Shown piece after piece: positions 25,276 to 35,666 of a stretch of DNA of 64,000 bases (position 1 is its first letter; every line of letters begins with the position of its first letter). Source of the stretch: Symbiotaphrina buchneri (Eukaryota; Ascomycota; Symbiotaphrinales; Symbiotaphrinaceae); contig BCIG01000019.1 in the NCBI GenBank assembly GCA_001599915.1, forward strand, positions 186,001-250,000, written 5' to 3'. The position numbers and the translations under genes are program-made. The notes under the pieces are model-generated. The model was not told where the DNA came from and searched no databases. It saw only the letters and a list, made by a program, of their open reading frames with translations.

Positions 25276-26831
25276 CAGTGGCGCTCGCCCAGTACCCCGC
25301 TCAAGCATGCGACATCTCTGGCTGTCCAACCGCGAAAGTCGACGTGCGAAGAAAGTACAGTATCCGTCGAGAATACCGATAAGGTAAGATGAGTAAACAG
25401 AGATTGGTAGATCACGAGAAGTTTGGCCGTTCAATTGGGAGATTATCAGATATTTGAGCTCTGTCGCGGTATGAGCTCCGCCTCGCTCAAGCAAGGGAGA
25501 CTAAATGTTTGTTGGAGCGCGTCTAGACTCGATGAGGTCAGGCCAAGCCGCCGCGCTTCTTCGTTCCCGCATTTCGGGCAGCTCGGACTTGATCTTGATC
25601 GACAACCATCGTATGGTACAATCCTGGAAGTGGAAGCAACCTTGCGAATCCTGAGAAACAGATTCATTCTTGATATTCAGAACTCTGCTCGCAATGACGG
25701 GCTTCAATGATTAGTCCTCCAGGCCCTCGCCGTGCAATTTCAAAGCGCAACGAGGTCGGGTAAATTGGTGGGGAAGAAGAGACTCGCGAGGAGAACTTGT
25801 GGACCCAAAACCGGAGCAGGTCGTAGCGGGTCACGAGTGGGCCCCTGATCAGGACACTCCTATCGTAAGGTAGAAGAAGTTCTTGTGTTATACTCGTCGT
25901 ACTCCATGTTATAAGCTGCTTGTATGTGAAAGTGTTAGCGGACCTTCTTCTAGGGAAGCTATCGAAAGGACGTCATAATCTCGTTCTTGCCAACATCTAC
26001 ATGGAGCTTGGACAGTAAAGTGAAATGCATGGTAAGTGTCTCGCTGGCCTAGTCTTGCTCCGGTTGGGTTCTCCACCGCTGCAATTATCGTTCTAAAGAG
26101 ATGATGAATGAGGAAGTTGCCTGATCACTCCTGAGGTAGCGGTCCTGGCCATTTGAAGGGCCGTGGATCTGTGCTTCGGAATTAAATCCCGTGATATGGG
26201 ATGGCCGTAGCGTTCACAAAAACCTCCGGTAAGTATGCGAGCCCCAATCTCTAATCATTCCACCTACCTTAACTTGCCGGAGGGTGCTTTCCGTTAAAAA
26301 ATGATTCCAGTGTTAAAATATAGACTGAATCGAGATGGTCATTTGTGGAGGTAAACTGGCTGGCGAGTCCATTGCTTGCTATCAAGTCGCGCTCCAAGTT
26401 CAAGGATCAAGAGGATTTGAATTTTGATGATTTATAGCCACTTTCCTTTCAGCTCAATAATGTAGAGAGCACATGACATATAAGCTACGAAGTGAAGGCG
26501 CGCAGAGCAGAAGGAATTTCATGGAAAGGAAAAAGATACGACAGGACTCCGCGTCATGCAAGCGGATCAAAGTTTCTGCGGGGGTAAACAAAGTCCCTGT
26601 GTTGGCAGAGGCAACCATCGCTTGGCGCTCGGCGAATAACAATGCAGAAAGCAAGGCACCGGTAGCTCCGCCATACATTTGACGCAACCTTGTCTCTGCA
26701 TAATATCACGGCCGTCAAGATAATCCTGGCAGTGTCAATATCAAAACTGACAGTAATCCTCCTCACTGACTTTCTATCGCTGTTATCGGCAAAGCTCCAT
26801 ACACTGATCGGTCAACACATTCCGCGCCGTC
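25276..26831. other. Divergent promoter region, Zn2Cys6 factor and b561 protein
   Basis: These 1.56 kb lie between two start codons facing away from each other and must hold both promoters. I find no gene inside. The open frame continues leftwards into the Zn2Cys6 gene for about 70 codons before its ATG, but only with non-ATG starts. Confidence 0.5.
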
Positions 26832-29421
26832 ATGGCGCTCGCTCCGGCGGGGAGTAGCACCTACTCCTCCGATACGATGACAGTTGGAGATGGAACGTGG
26901 GATAGCAGTCGGAACACATTCCTCTTGCCAAACCTGCAGGGACTCAATTTTGCGACGATGCGATACAATGGTAACAGTCACATTCCACACATTCCGACTC
27001 TCCCGCATTCCTCGAGAGGAGTCCAACGGGAGCTAATGGAGTATCATGACAGGAATGGGCAATCGCTTCTCCGCTGAATCGCAATACCACGTTCTGATCA
27101 AAGGCCATGGCATTGTCGCTACAATAACGTTTCTCGTCATTGTGCCCTCTGCCATCTTCATCGCACGCTTCCATACTCGAAACCAAAGATGGGCGTTACG
27201 GCTTCATATCTGGTTGCAGATATTGACGGTGGCATTGACGACGGTGGTGTTCGTACTGGGTTGGTTCGCCGTGGGGCCGGACAGAAGCTTGACAAATCCG
27301 CACCATGGAATTGGATTGGCGCTCTTTGTGCTGGTGCTGTTTCAAGCAATATTTGGGTGGTGGGTGCGACGCAGGGAAAAGAGAAGGAAAGCAATGCCCG
27401 AACGGTTGCCTGTCAAACTAGTGGTATGTTTGTCTCCATACAGGAAGAAGAACAAGAATTAACTTGTACAGCTTCATCAATGGCTTGGTCGAATGATTGC
27501 ACTTTTGGGTATCACTCAAATCCCTCTGGGCTTGACGCTTTATGGTTCACCGAAGCCATTGTTCATTCTTTTTGCTTTTGCAGCCTTTTTCCTTCTACTC
27601 ACTTACTTTATCCTTCAATACCGTCGCTTCGGATACATGCCTATAGCTGCATCAAGATATGACAATCGGTCAGTTGACGGTGGAGGGAGCTATGTATCTC
27701 GAACAGACATCACGGAAGATGATCGAACAGCTAATCGACGACGAAGTGGGAGTGGCCTGACTGCGCCGTTGGCAGGAGCTGCGGCAGCGGCGGCCGGAAT
27801 GATTGGTCTCGACAGATATCGGAACCGGAATCGGTCCAGAGAGAGATCGCTGGACAGGCGCAGGCCAGAGGTTATTCCATCAAGGCCTGGATCGGAGCCT
27901 ACCACTGCCTCATTTGGGGAAGAGGAGAAATACTCCGATTACACAGATAACGGACAGCGAGGGGGCGTGGGCAGACGTATACTTGAAGGCTTGGGCTTGG
28001 CTGAAGGAGCGGCAGCAGCCAGGAACATTTTCTCTAGCAGGAGACGGGACACGGCACCGCGAAGAGACCAATATGAATATGGGCCTCCTCCACCACTAGG
28101 TGGGCCGGTCAATATCACTACATCGCAGACCGAGCTCAGCAGGGCTGAAGAGGGCCGATCTACAAGTCGTCCACATCAATCAAACCTGCGGCGCCGCAGC
28201 CATAGCCCCGTCTCGGCCTATGACCGCACCGACACTGATCTCACTCGGCCCGATCAGCGTGACAATGATGTTGACCGGGGTCTTATTGGGGGTATATCTG
28301 CGCTAGGTTTGATGGGTTATCTCAAGGCTCGGCGAGCGCGGAATGCAGAACGCAAGGAGCAGAGACATCTGGAACAGCTCCGAGCCCAAGAGATCGAGGA
28401 CGAGCGAATTGCTCGACAGATCAGCAGAAGATACACGGGCGATGGCTTCCCTCATCGTGGTGGCAGACGCAATTCCTTAACGACGTCCGCCGAGACTGGC
28501 TTGACGCCTGATCCTGCGAGACATGGCCCGCCACGCCACGGTGTCCCGCCTCCACCAGTTGGACCGTCTCCTCTCAGCGGACGAGGTCAGACGCCCGGGC
28601 CCAGCAGCAGTCATGCGCCAGGTGTCGAGCCAGTCCCAATGCCTGATCCCTCATTCTATCATCGGCATGACGAGTCATCCGGTAGTGAAGCCTATGCCTT
28701 ACCAGACGGACGACAACACCACCGTCATCACGGATCAGCCGTTCCTGCCGCCGCGGTAGGTGCAGCCACCGGCCTCGCCGCCGAAGAAGCAGGTTCTCGG
28801 CGCCGTGATCAGTCCGCGGGCAGCGTTTCCTCGCCTGCATCCAACCCCGTCAGCGTCAAAGTCCAAATGCACAATCACGGACGGCACGTCACACTCCGCC
28901 GCCTCTCGGAAGCCGAAGCCGCTGCGGAGCGCGAAGCACGTCGACGCGAGCGCCGGAACCGGCGCGACGAACTCGCACCGACCGAACTCTCTGGCCCTCA
29001 GGACGACTCCTGGCGCCGAACCGAAGACCGCGAGCGCATACAAGCCGAAGAAATGCGGCGCGAGCGCGAAGCTGAACAACGCGCTGAAGCAGCCGTGACT
29101 GCGCCCCCGCCCCCGGTGCCCACGTCCCTGCAACCGGGCTACCATGGCCCCGCGATGGGCGAGCCCGGCCCGAGCTCTGCGGCGCCCCAGCACCAGCAGC
29201 AACCTCCCCTCCCGTATGGCGGGTATCCGGCCCCGCCGGGAAGTGTCGCGAGTCCAGGGTATGACCCGGGCACGGTGACGGGCACGGAGGCTAGCGGACA
29301 GACGGATTTCGATTCTTCGAGGCGACGCCGCAGGGCGGAGAGAGCGCAGGCGAAGCTCGCGGAGCAGGAAAGGAGGAGGCAGCGTGAGGGCGGGAGTGGG
29401 AATCGGGTTGAGTTTACGTGA
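26832..29421 (+). CDS. Cytochrome b561-type membrane protein with long disordered tail
   Basis: Exons 26832-26970, 27053-27423 and 27472-29421 give 819 residues. After a short N-terminus, five hydrophobic segments lie between about residues 60 and 226. The four b561 haem-ligand histidines are visible: KGHGIV, LHIWLQ, NPHHGIG and LHQWLGR. Such cores move electrons across membranes, often for iron or ascorbate reduction. There is no DOMON or dehydrogenase domain, and none is seen upstream. The remaining ~590 residues are Arg/Glu/Pro/Gly-rich and disordered, broken by Gly/Ala-rich hydrophobic patches each near an Arg-rich stretch (AGAAAAAAGMIGL, GLIGGISALGLMGYLKARR). That pattern resembles the fungal DUF3824 repeat, which is inference. 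The 3' half is GC-rich. Confidence 0.85.
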
Positions 29422-29975
29422 GCTACATGAGCTGATCTATGCCTGGCAAGGGGAAGAAAGGGAATGCTGCAGCAGGGAAGGAGGAGAGGAACGAAGGTCA
29501 CGACATCAAAACTAGTGATGAATTTGGGCGATGGCGTTTTATGTGTGTCTACGTTGCTGCTGCTTCGTTCAGACATGTTTCTTACCGCGCGATTTGCATT
29601 CTACATGCTGCATCTTGGGCTTTATCGGCTTTTTGGGACGTAGGCAGGCAGGCAGGCAGGCGGGCGATCGCTTTTTCTGATATCTGTGTGCAGTTGGTGC
29701 TTGCTCATTCAGCTCGCTGCTGGCGTGTTTTGCATTGCTTGGAAAGTAGCCAGAACTGGTGATAATTTAGAAAGAGATGTGAACCTCGATCGACTGTCCC
29801 AAAGCCTCCGCAAGTAGTGCGTTGACCGGAAACAAGTAGGATTCGGGTATATATCGATAGATCCCTACCCAAACAAGAGCGATATGTGAATGTCTGATCC
29901 AATCGTACATGCCACAGATCATCCCCCCAGATCCATCACCCCACATCATCAAACCCAGATCCTCAACCCAGCTGA
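29422..29975. other. Convergent 3' region with a GGCA microsatellite
   Basis: The stretch between two stop codons holds the terminators of the b561 and TPR genes. A short GGCA repeat (GGCAGGCAGGCAGGCGGG) lies near 29644-29662. I see nothing else. Confidence 0.5.
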
Positions 29976-31863
29976 TCAACCCAGCACGCCCCTCACCGCC
30001 TCCTCACCCACCATTCCCTCCTCCACAACCTCCTCCAGCACCGCCACCGCCCTCCGCGGCCCCACCTCCCTCTCCGCCCTCCTCAGCCCCTCCACTCCCT
30101 GCCCCGTCAGCGCCTTAACCAGCGCCTCCTTAACCGCAGCCTCGCTCTGCACCTCCCTCACCTCCGCGGGGCTCTCGAAGCCCACGACCAAGGACCCTCC
30201 CTGCCCCGCGCCACCGCCCAGGCCAGCCGCGTTCGCAGCATTCGTGGCTAGCGTTTTGGCGCCGCGGAAGAAGACTTCGGCGTTGCGGAGTAGTGTTGGT
30301 CTGTTTCGTATCGCCGGGGGGTGGTTCCACGGTGCGTCCGCGAGGCGGGCGCGCAGGAGTTCTAAGTTGCCCCGGAGGAGGTGGATCGGTGCTGTTTCTG
30401 CGGGTGGGAGGTTCGGGAGTTTGGCTGCTGTGGTGAGGGCGGAGAGGGCGGTTGTTAGTGCGGTCCAGCGCGCCTGGATGATGGCTGGGTCTCGGGAGTG
30501 GTTGAGCGCGAGCGTGTTGTTGAAGGTGATGAGGGCCTCGGCTTGGGCGGTGAGGAGCGCTGGGGAGGAGGAGAGATTGGTGATTTCGGCTGGAGAGAAT
30601 GCGGTTGTAAGAGCGGAGAGGTACGCGGGGGCGTCGATGAGGCCGGCGCGATAGCTGGCGTCTGATAGCGATGCTCTGAAGTTGGCACGTGCGAGAGAGA
30701 CTTCTTCGGCGTGGATGGCGGCTTCGGTGGGGTTGGTGTTTAGGATTGGTGTGATCTTGTCCTGAAACAGCGTTGTGGAGTAGTCGTCGATCCAGTTCAG
30801 GAGAGAAATGAGCCGGGGGGAGTCAGATGAAGAAGATGAAGGACGGGCAAGTGCTAGGGAAAGAATGCTGCACATGGTCGTGAGAGTCGAAAGCTGCGCC
30901 AGTGCAGTGTCAAGCAAGGTTGATATCGTCACCGGTTCCATGACGTAGGCCCATTGGCCCGAGTCTTCCTCTTCGGTGGCTTCGGATTGGCTCGTTGACA
31001 TATCAGCATCTTCTTCTGCTGGCGTCGGCAAAGGAACACCAGCGTCTTCATCTTGGTCTTGGTCGAAGGCTTCTCTGTCTGCCTCGGCTTCCGAGAACTG
31101 GAATTCTTGCACACTCAGACACCGCTGGAAAAGGGAGAGACTCTCTTCTAGGAGAGTTAGAGCTTCAGTGATGGCATCATCTGGGGTCCCGCGTCCTTCT
31201 ACCAGGGCTTCTGCAAGGCTGGTCAGGACTTGTGCAGTGTTGCTGGCACCTTGTCAGCGGGGGTACTACTGCCACTTCGGAAGAGAAGACATACAACAAG
31301 ACATCAGCATTGTCCTCTCGCAATTTGAGCGCATATCGATGCGACTCGAGAGCTGTTCTCAAGAGATCTACCAGCGGCGTAGGGATCTCAGCTGCTAGGG
31401 CAGGATGCTGGGTAATCTGATATTGAACCCTCGCCCTACCGAATCACACCCGTCAACGGCATGCTCTTGCTCGAATCAGGACTTGGGATTACGCACTTAT
31501 TGTACGATAGATCAAAAGACCCGGGGAAGGTGCGCAAAGCGGCATCATAGTTCTCGATGGCGCGCAGGAAGAACCTGGTCGACTTTGCCGGGTCGCCAGC
31601 TCTCCACTTTTCTCCCGCCTCTTCGAGCTCGACGCCAGCTGCAAATTTGCGATAACGTTAACAAATGATCACACAACGAAAGATGACTCGTCGATTCCAC
31701 GTACCTGCTAGATATTCGTCTGCGCTTTCCGGCGGCTGATATTGTACGACGGCGAGGTCAACCTTTGTTACAGCAGAGGGAAAATGTGATTGGTGGAACG
31801 CACCTTGGTCTTCGCCTTGCCTTTCCTTGCATTGATCTTGACGCTATGTCGGGGAGGTGGCAT
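29976..31863 (-). CDS. TPR-repeat protein of unknown role
   Basis: Five exons, 31863-31804, 31762-31705, 31638-31497, 31435-31295 and 31242-29976, give 555 residues. It begins MPPPRHSVKINARKGKAK. All four introns (41-65 bp) were placed so that a continuous TPR-like sequence results: SADEYLAAGVELEEAGEKW, FFLRAIENYDAALRTFP, LSYNKARVQYQ and LLRTALESHRYALKLREDNADVLFNTAQVL. The helix pairs with A-x2-Y and ALR spacing are typical tetratricopeptide repeats. An acidic Gln/Asp/Glu insert separates them from a helical, Ala/Leu-rich C-terminal half. Filamentous fungi and fission yeast have similar proteins with no settled function that I know of. The last exon is unusually GC-rich, producing a 254-codon open frame on the other strand that I regard as a shadow. 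Confidence 0.82.
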
Positions 31864-33769
31864 GGTGGTGGAGATGACGCTTGCTCGTGAGGGCTAGCCA
31901 AGATAATAATATTGAAGCCTTGGGGTGGTGTGTCGAGATTGTTTTCCGATGCCTTGCAGATTGATGGTGGAGCTTGGATACCTTTTCCGGTTGGATCACC
32001 GTGCGCGCGCGGGACGGCAGGCGGTGATGCCTCCCTTTTTCCCGCATCACGCAACGTATGAACTCTAAAGTACGATCAAAGATGGGGTAATAATTGGCGA
32101 TACAAAGCAGCCATCACTGCAAAATTGATACATGACTAAAGGATGTCACTGAACATGTCGTCTATCTGTTTGACCGTTTCAATTATGGATATCTAAGATC
32201 CCGATTATTTAACATTTGGCTCCATTGGCAGATCGTTTTCATTCACTTTGCAGTGATGAATACTTTAGCTAGCTACTAGACGATAATCTACTTCACTACA
32301 CAAGGCAAGAGAAGATGGGTTCGTGAAGGAAGGATCACGATGAACAGCAGCATCCGCTACAACTCGATGGTGGAAGCAGGAGAAGCTGCAGAACATCCCT
32401 TGCTGCCACGTGCGAGATCTGGATTACAGTGGAACGCCTGCGTCAGCCGCGAACAAGGACCCGGTGGACCTTGTGCAAGACAAAGAGGCAGCCATGATCA
32501 GAGTGTCAGATCATCCCTTGCATCGTTTCGCGTGGTCTGGGAGGTGTGGCTGTCTTTCCCTCAGATGCTAGTGGTTGTTCGGTGTTGGCGCACCTTGCGT
32601 CTAGTTGGGTTTGGAAGATGTTTTGGCTGGATGGGCGGGCGGCCAATGGGATTCGTGGCTTGGGCTGGGGACGGCGAGATGGGCCTGGCCTGCCGGATCT
32701 GCCCTGCCACGTTTTGCTGGCCCGCTGGTCCAGAAGTCTCTTTTCGCTCGATTTCAGCCCGCCATGTACAAGCTTCATACCATCAGCAGAAAGAGTATTA
32801 CTTCTCAATGGACTGGATCAAAGTGAACACAAGATGTCCTCGTCTTTTTCCATAGTTAGTCACAGGTCACGGGAGTTGATGACATCAAAAGATCACAGGG
32901 AATCGCAGTCCTTTCTGTACATCTCTTTCCTTTTGTTGTGGTAGTCTCTAACAGTAGCCGCCGAGCCAAGTAATCCCGCCATGCCAAATGGAATCAAGAA
33001 TAGCGGCGGAATGGCCACGAGAACCAGGAATTAACCAGGGGAACCCACGTCCGAATCGCCCAAGCGCGTCTTCTTTTTAAACCTTTTTCGCCCGCTGCTG
33101 CCACGAGCTAAAATCAAAACAGGAGTTGGCGTCCGCTCAGTTCCTCGTGTCTTTTGCCCTCCTGAATGACCTCCCAACACTGGCAATCATCTGCGGTGTG
33201 AAATACGAAGCTTCGCCCCCGGTCACACGCGCAGTAATAATAACACCAGCAGGTCACCGACATTTTGTGACCTCACCCCATCATCCTACTACATCCTTTT
33301 GTCCCTTCCAATCTTGAACGAAAAGCAACCTGTTTGTTGTGCATCTTTAACCGGGCAGCCTCACTTTTGAAACACGATCCAGCATCACTTCTACAAGCTT
33401 TCTCCTCTACTGCCTCTGAAACCAGGTCTTTACAGCCCTTTCATCCACCCGCGTCAAGCTTGTGCCACCGCTGCTTGTGCTGCACGAGTAGCCAGGCTGT
33501 TGGATCTTCCTACACACAATTGTCAGCTGGGTGGCTTTCCAGAACCTCGAACCTTCAACTGCAGCTATCCGCCCCTCGGTCTGACGGAAACAGACCACCC
33601 GCGATCAGCAGACCTGACGTCCAGCTTTGGTTAAGAATCACCATCATCCCTACCTGATCACACCTATCAGTCTCCTGCTACAAACTACAAAACTACAAAA
33701 CCTCTCTGCGGACCTCGCCTGCTAGAAACCATACAATACTCTGTGTTACTTCCAACTCCCATCACCAGA
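31864..33769. other. Divergent intergenic region
   Basis: This 1.9-kb stretch lies between the TPR gene and the small plus-strand gene. The part from about 33280 to 33769 is C/T-rich and probably the 5' leader of the latter. An open frame at 32340-32855 (+) has 171 codons but no family resemblance and overlaps open frames on both strands; I do not call it a gene. Confidence 0.45.
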
Positions 33770-34275
33770 ATGTCACGCCCATCTTTGGATTCGTCACGGC
33801 CGATTTTGGCGCCCTCTGTAAGTTTTCTTCCTGTCTGCTCCTTCTCTGAACAGTCGTACCAATACAATCCCAGGGCAACAAACGCTTCTCGACCCTCACC
33901 GCCTCCACCACCTCGCAGCCCTCTCACCTAGCTCCCAGCAACGTGCCCACCGGCAACAAAGCCAACCGGTTCTCAACATACAGCACCGCGCCCTCGCTCA
34001 CTCCTTCAGCCATGACCTCATCCTCGACTGACAGCCGCACACAAGACCTCAAGGAGATGGCCGACGGCTTCGACCGGCTCGAGCAGCGCAAGCTGCAGCA
34101 GCAGCGCTTCGTGCCCAGCCAGGAGAAGAGCGAGAACTGGGCCAAGCTGGCGCTGGGAGCCAAAGTCGAGCGCGCGCTCGGCCGAAGAATGAGTTCCCAG
34201 GACGCCGTGTGGCGCGGCTTGAAGAGCGCGAGGACCCCGCAGGTCCATACTGAGAAGGAGGGCTTGAAGGCTTAG
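33770..34275 (+). CDS. Small conserved-looking protein of unknown function
   Basis: Exons 33770-33817 and 33874-34275 with a 56-bp intron (GTAAGT..CCCAG) give 149 residues, starting MSRPSLDSSRPILAPSGNKRFST. The acceptor at 33873 was chosen because the alternative AG at 33853 leads to a stop codon. The first half is Ser/Thr-rich and holds two similar words, GNKRFST and GNKANRFST. The second half is a charged helix (DLKEMADGFDRLEQRKLQQQ) followed by WAKLALGAKVERALGRR, which looks amphipathic. There is no signal peptide or membrane segment. I do not recognise the family. The GC-rich helix and clean splice signals make a real gene likely. Confidence 0.65.
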
Positions 34276-35666
34276 AGCTATTTGTTGGTGTGACTCGGGC
34301 ATGTCGACGATGACTTGCGTAAGGGAAGGGGGCTGAGTCCCGGTGTGTCTCATTCGAATCACATTGACGACATTGGCCCAACGGCGAGTTGGCTGCCTCG
34401 CAGGCGAGGCAATCACATCCGTCTAATACGACCCGGGCCTTCCCTCATCCGCCTAAGCTCGACATTCTTGACCTGCTCGACCAATTCATCTCCATCTCAT
34501 TTTCACGACTGTCGTTGAAAGTACTAATACCCCGCCGCGGACAATTTTGTTTTTGAAAGGAAGGAAAGAAGGAAGAAAGCCTACAAGCCGGCTGCGATAT
34601 CACCCTGCCGCTCGGCACTGCTCCTTGGTTTCTCTATATCCTCTCGTTGCATCCCAATCAGATCACAATTCTTTCATCCCCGTCCCTTGTCTTGCATCTC
34701 TTTGGGGGATTGTTTGGGCCTGCTCTTTTGTCTTCCGGCCCGTTTTGTTCCGTTTGTGCGGTGCGGCTAGAATGAGGTATTCAGATATCGAGATACAGCA
34801 AGAGAGAGAGAGACAAAGTGAGAGAGACAGAGTGAGAGAGATACAGAGCTTCAATGGGACCAGACTTCCTTGCCTGCTATATACATACCATGCTCTGGCA
34901 CAGTGATTTGACTTGACTTGACTTGCACCAAGACCAAGAATGAACCAGCGTCATCATTCATTCATTCATTCATTCAGTCATTTTATAATTCAAGCGACAG
35001 ACACCTTGCCCTGCACAGATCAAGTGTTGAGACAGACACCACCTACGTGCACATGCAGTCCGAAGAGTATGATAGAGAGATAGCGGGAATGTAAATTTAC
35101 TATGTAGTAACTAACCTATTCAATAGATAAGGTAAGGTAGGTGATCATCTTGATCATGACCATCCCATCTCGTCCTCATCCCATCCACAATCCATCACCC
35201 ATCCATTCCATTCTAATGCTGTCTGCATGGGATGTGCACACGCACATGAACATGCACATGCCGTGAATGTATGTATGCCAGCAATGGAAAAAGGAAAAGA
35301 GGGCCGGGAAAGGACAGTAGTGAATATGGTGGTGTTTGATAAAATAAAATTCTCTTAGGAAAAGGGGAATATCCACCTGCATCTAGGCAGTCATTGATTC
35401 TCATTGTCATTCAAGCCAGCAAGAAACCAACCCCGTCGCCCAGCCCAGCCCAGCCCAAAACGCCGCTGAAGATGAAAACTGAATGGGAAACATAAAGTGC
35501 AATGGGCAATTGTGCCACCGGGATAGCGCAGCATGCAATTTCCTCCTCTCTGTCTGTCTGTCTGCTTTGCTGGCTCCAGGCACAGCCGAACCCATCTCCA
35601 CACGCCGAGTCATCGAGTAGAGTAGAACTACCACCGCCTGGCTGAACCGTCAGTCAGGCCACCACT
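34276..35666. other. Convergent region rich in simple repeats
   Basis: These 1.4 kb hold the 3' flanks of the small protein gene and the septin-like gene. Simple repeats cluster here: a GA-rich tract at about 34796-34850, tandem TTGAC words near 34907-34925, CATT repeats near 34954-34975, AAGGT repeats near 35130, CAGCC repeats near 35437-35456 and CTGT repeats near 35550-35563. No gene is seen. Confidence 0.6.
34796..34850. repeat. GA-rich microsatellite
   Basis: Imperfect GAGAGA and GACAGAGTGAGAGA units follow one another for about 55 bases in non-coding sequence. Confidence 0.8.

Noticed and set aside
4602-29421. A secondary-metabolite cluster (methyltransferase, transcription factors, b561 redox protein)
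   Set aside because: No backbone enzyme is present, the genes are separated by housekeeping genes such as Hsp90 and Pob3, and the methyltransferase-like protein is not of the tailoring type.
29890-30654. A 254-codon plus-strand open frame opposite the TPR gene
   Set aside because: It lies in GC-rich coding sequence of the TPR protein and reads as low-complexity Ser/Ala/Arg; a shadow.
32340-32855. A 171-codon open frame in the 31.9-33.8 kb gap
   Set aside because: No domain, no splice context, and overlapping open frames in other phases and on the other strand.
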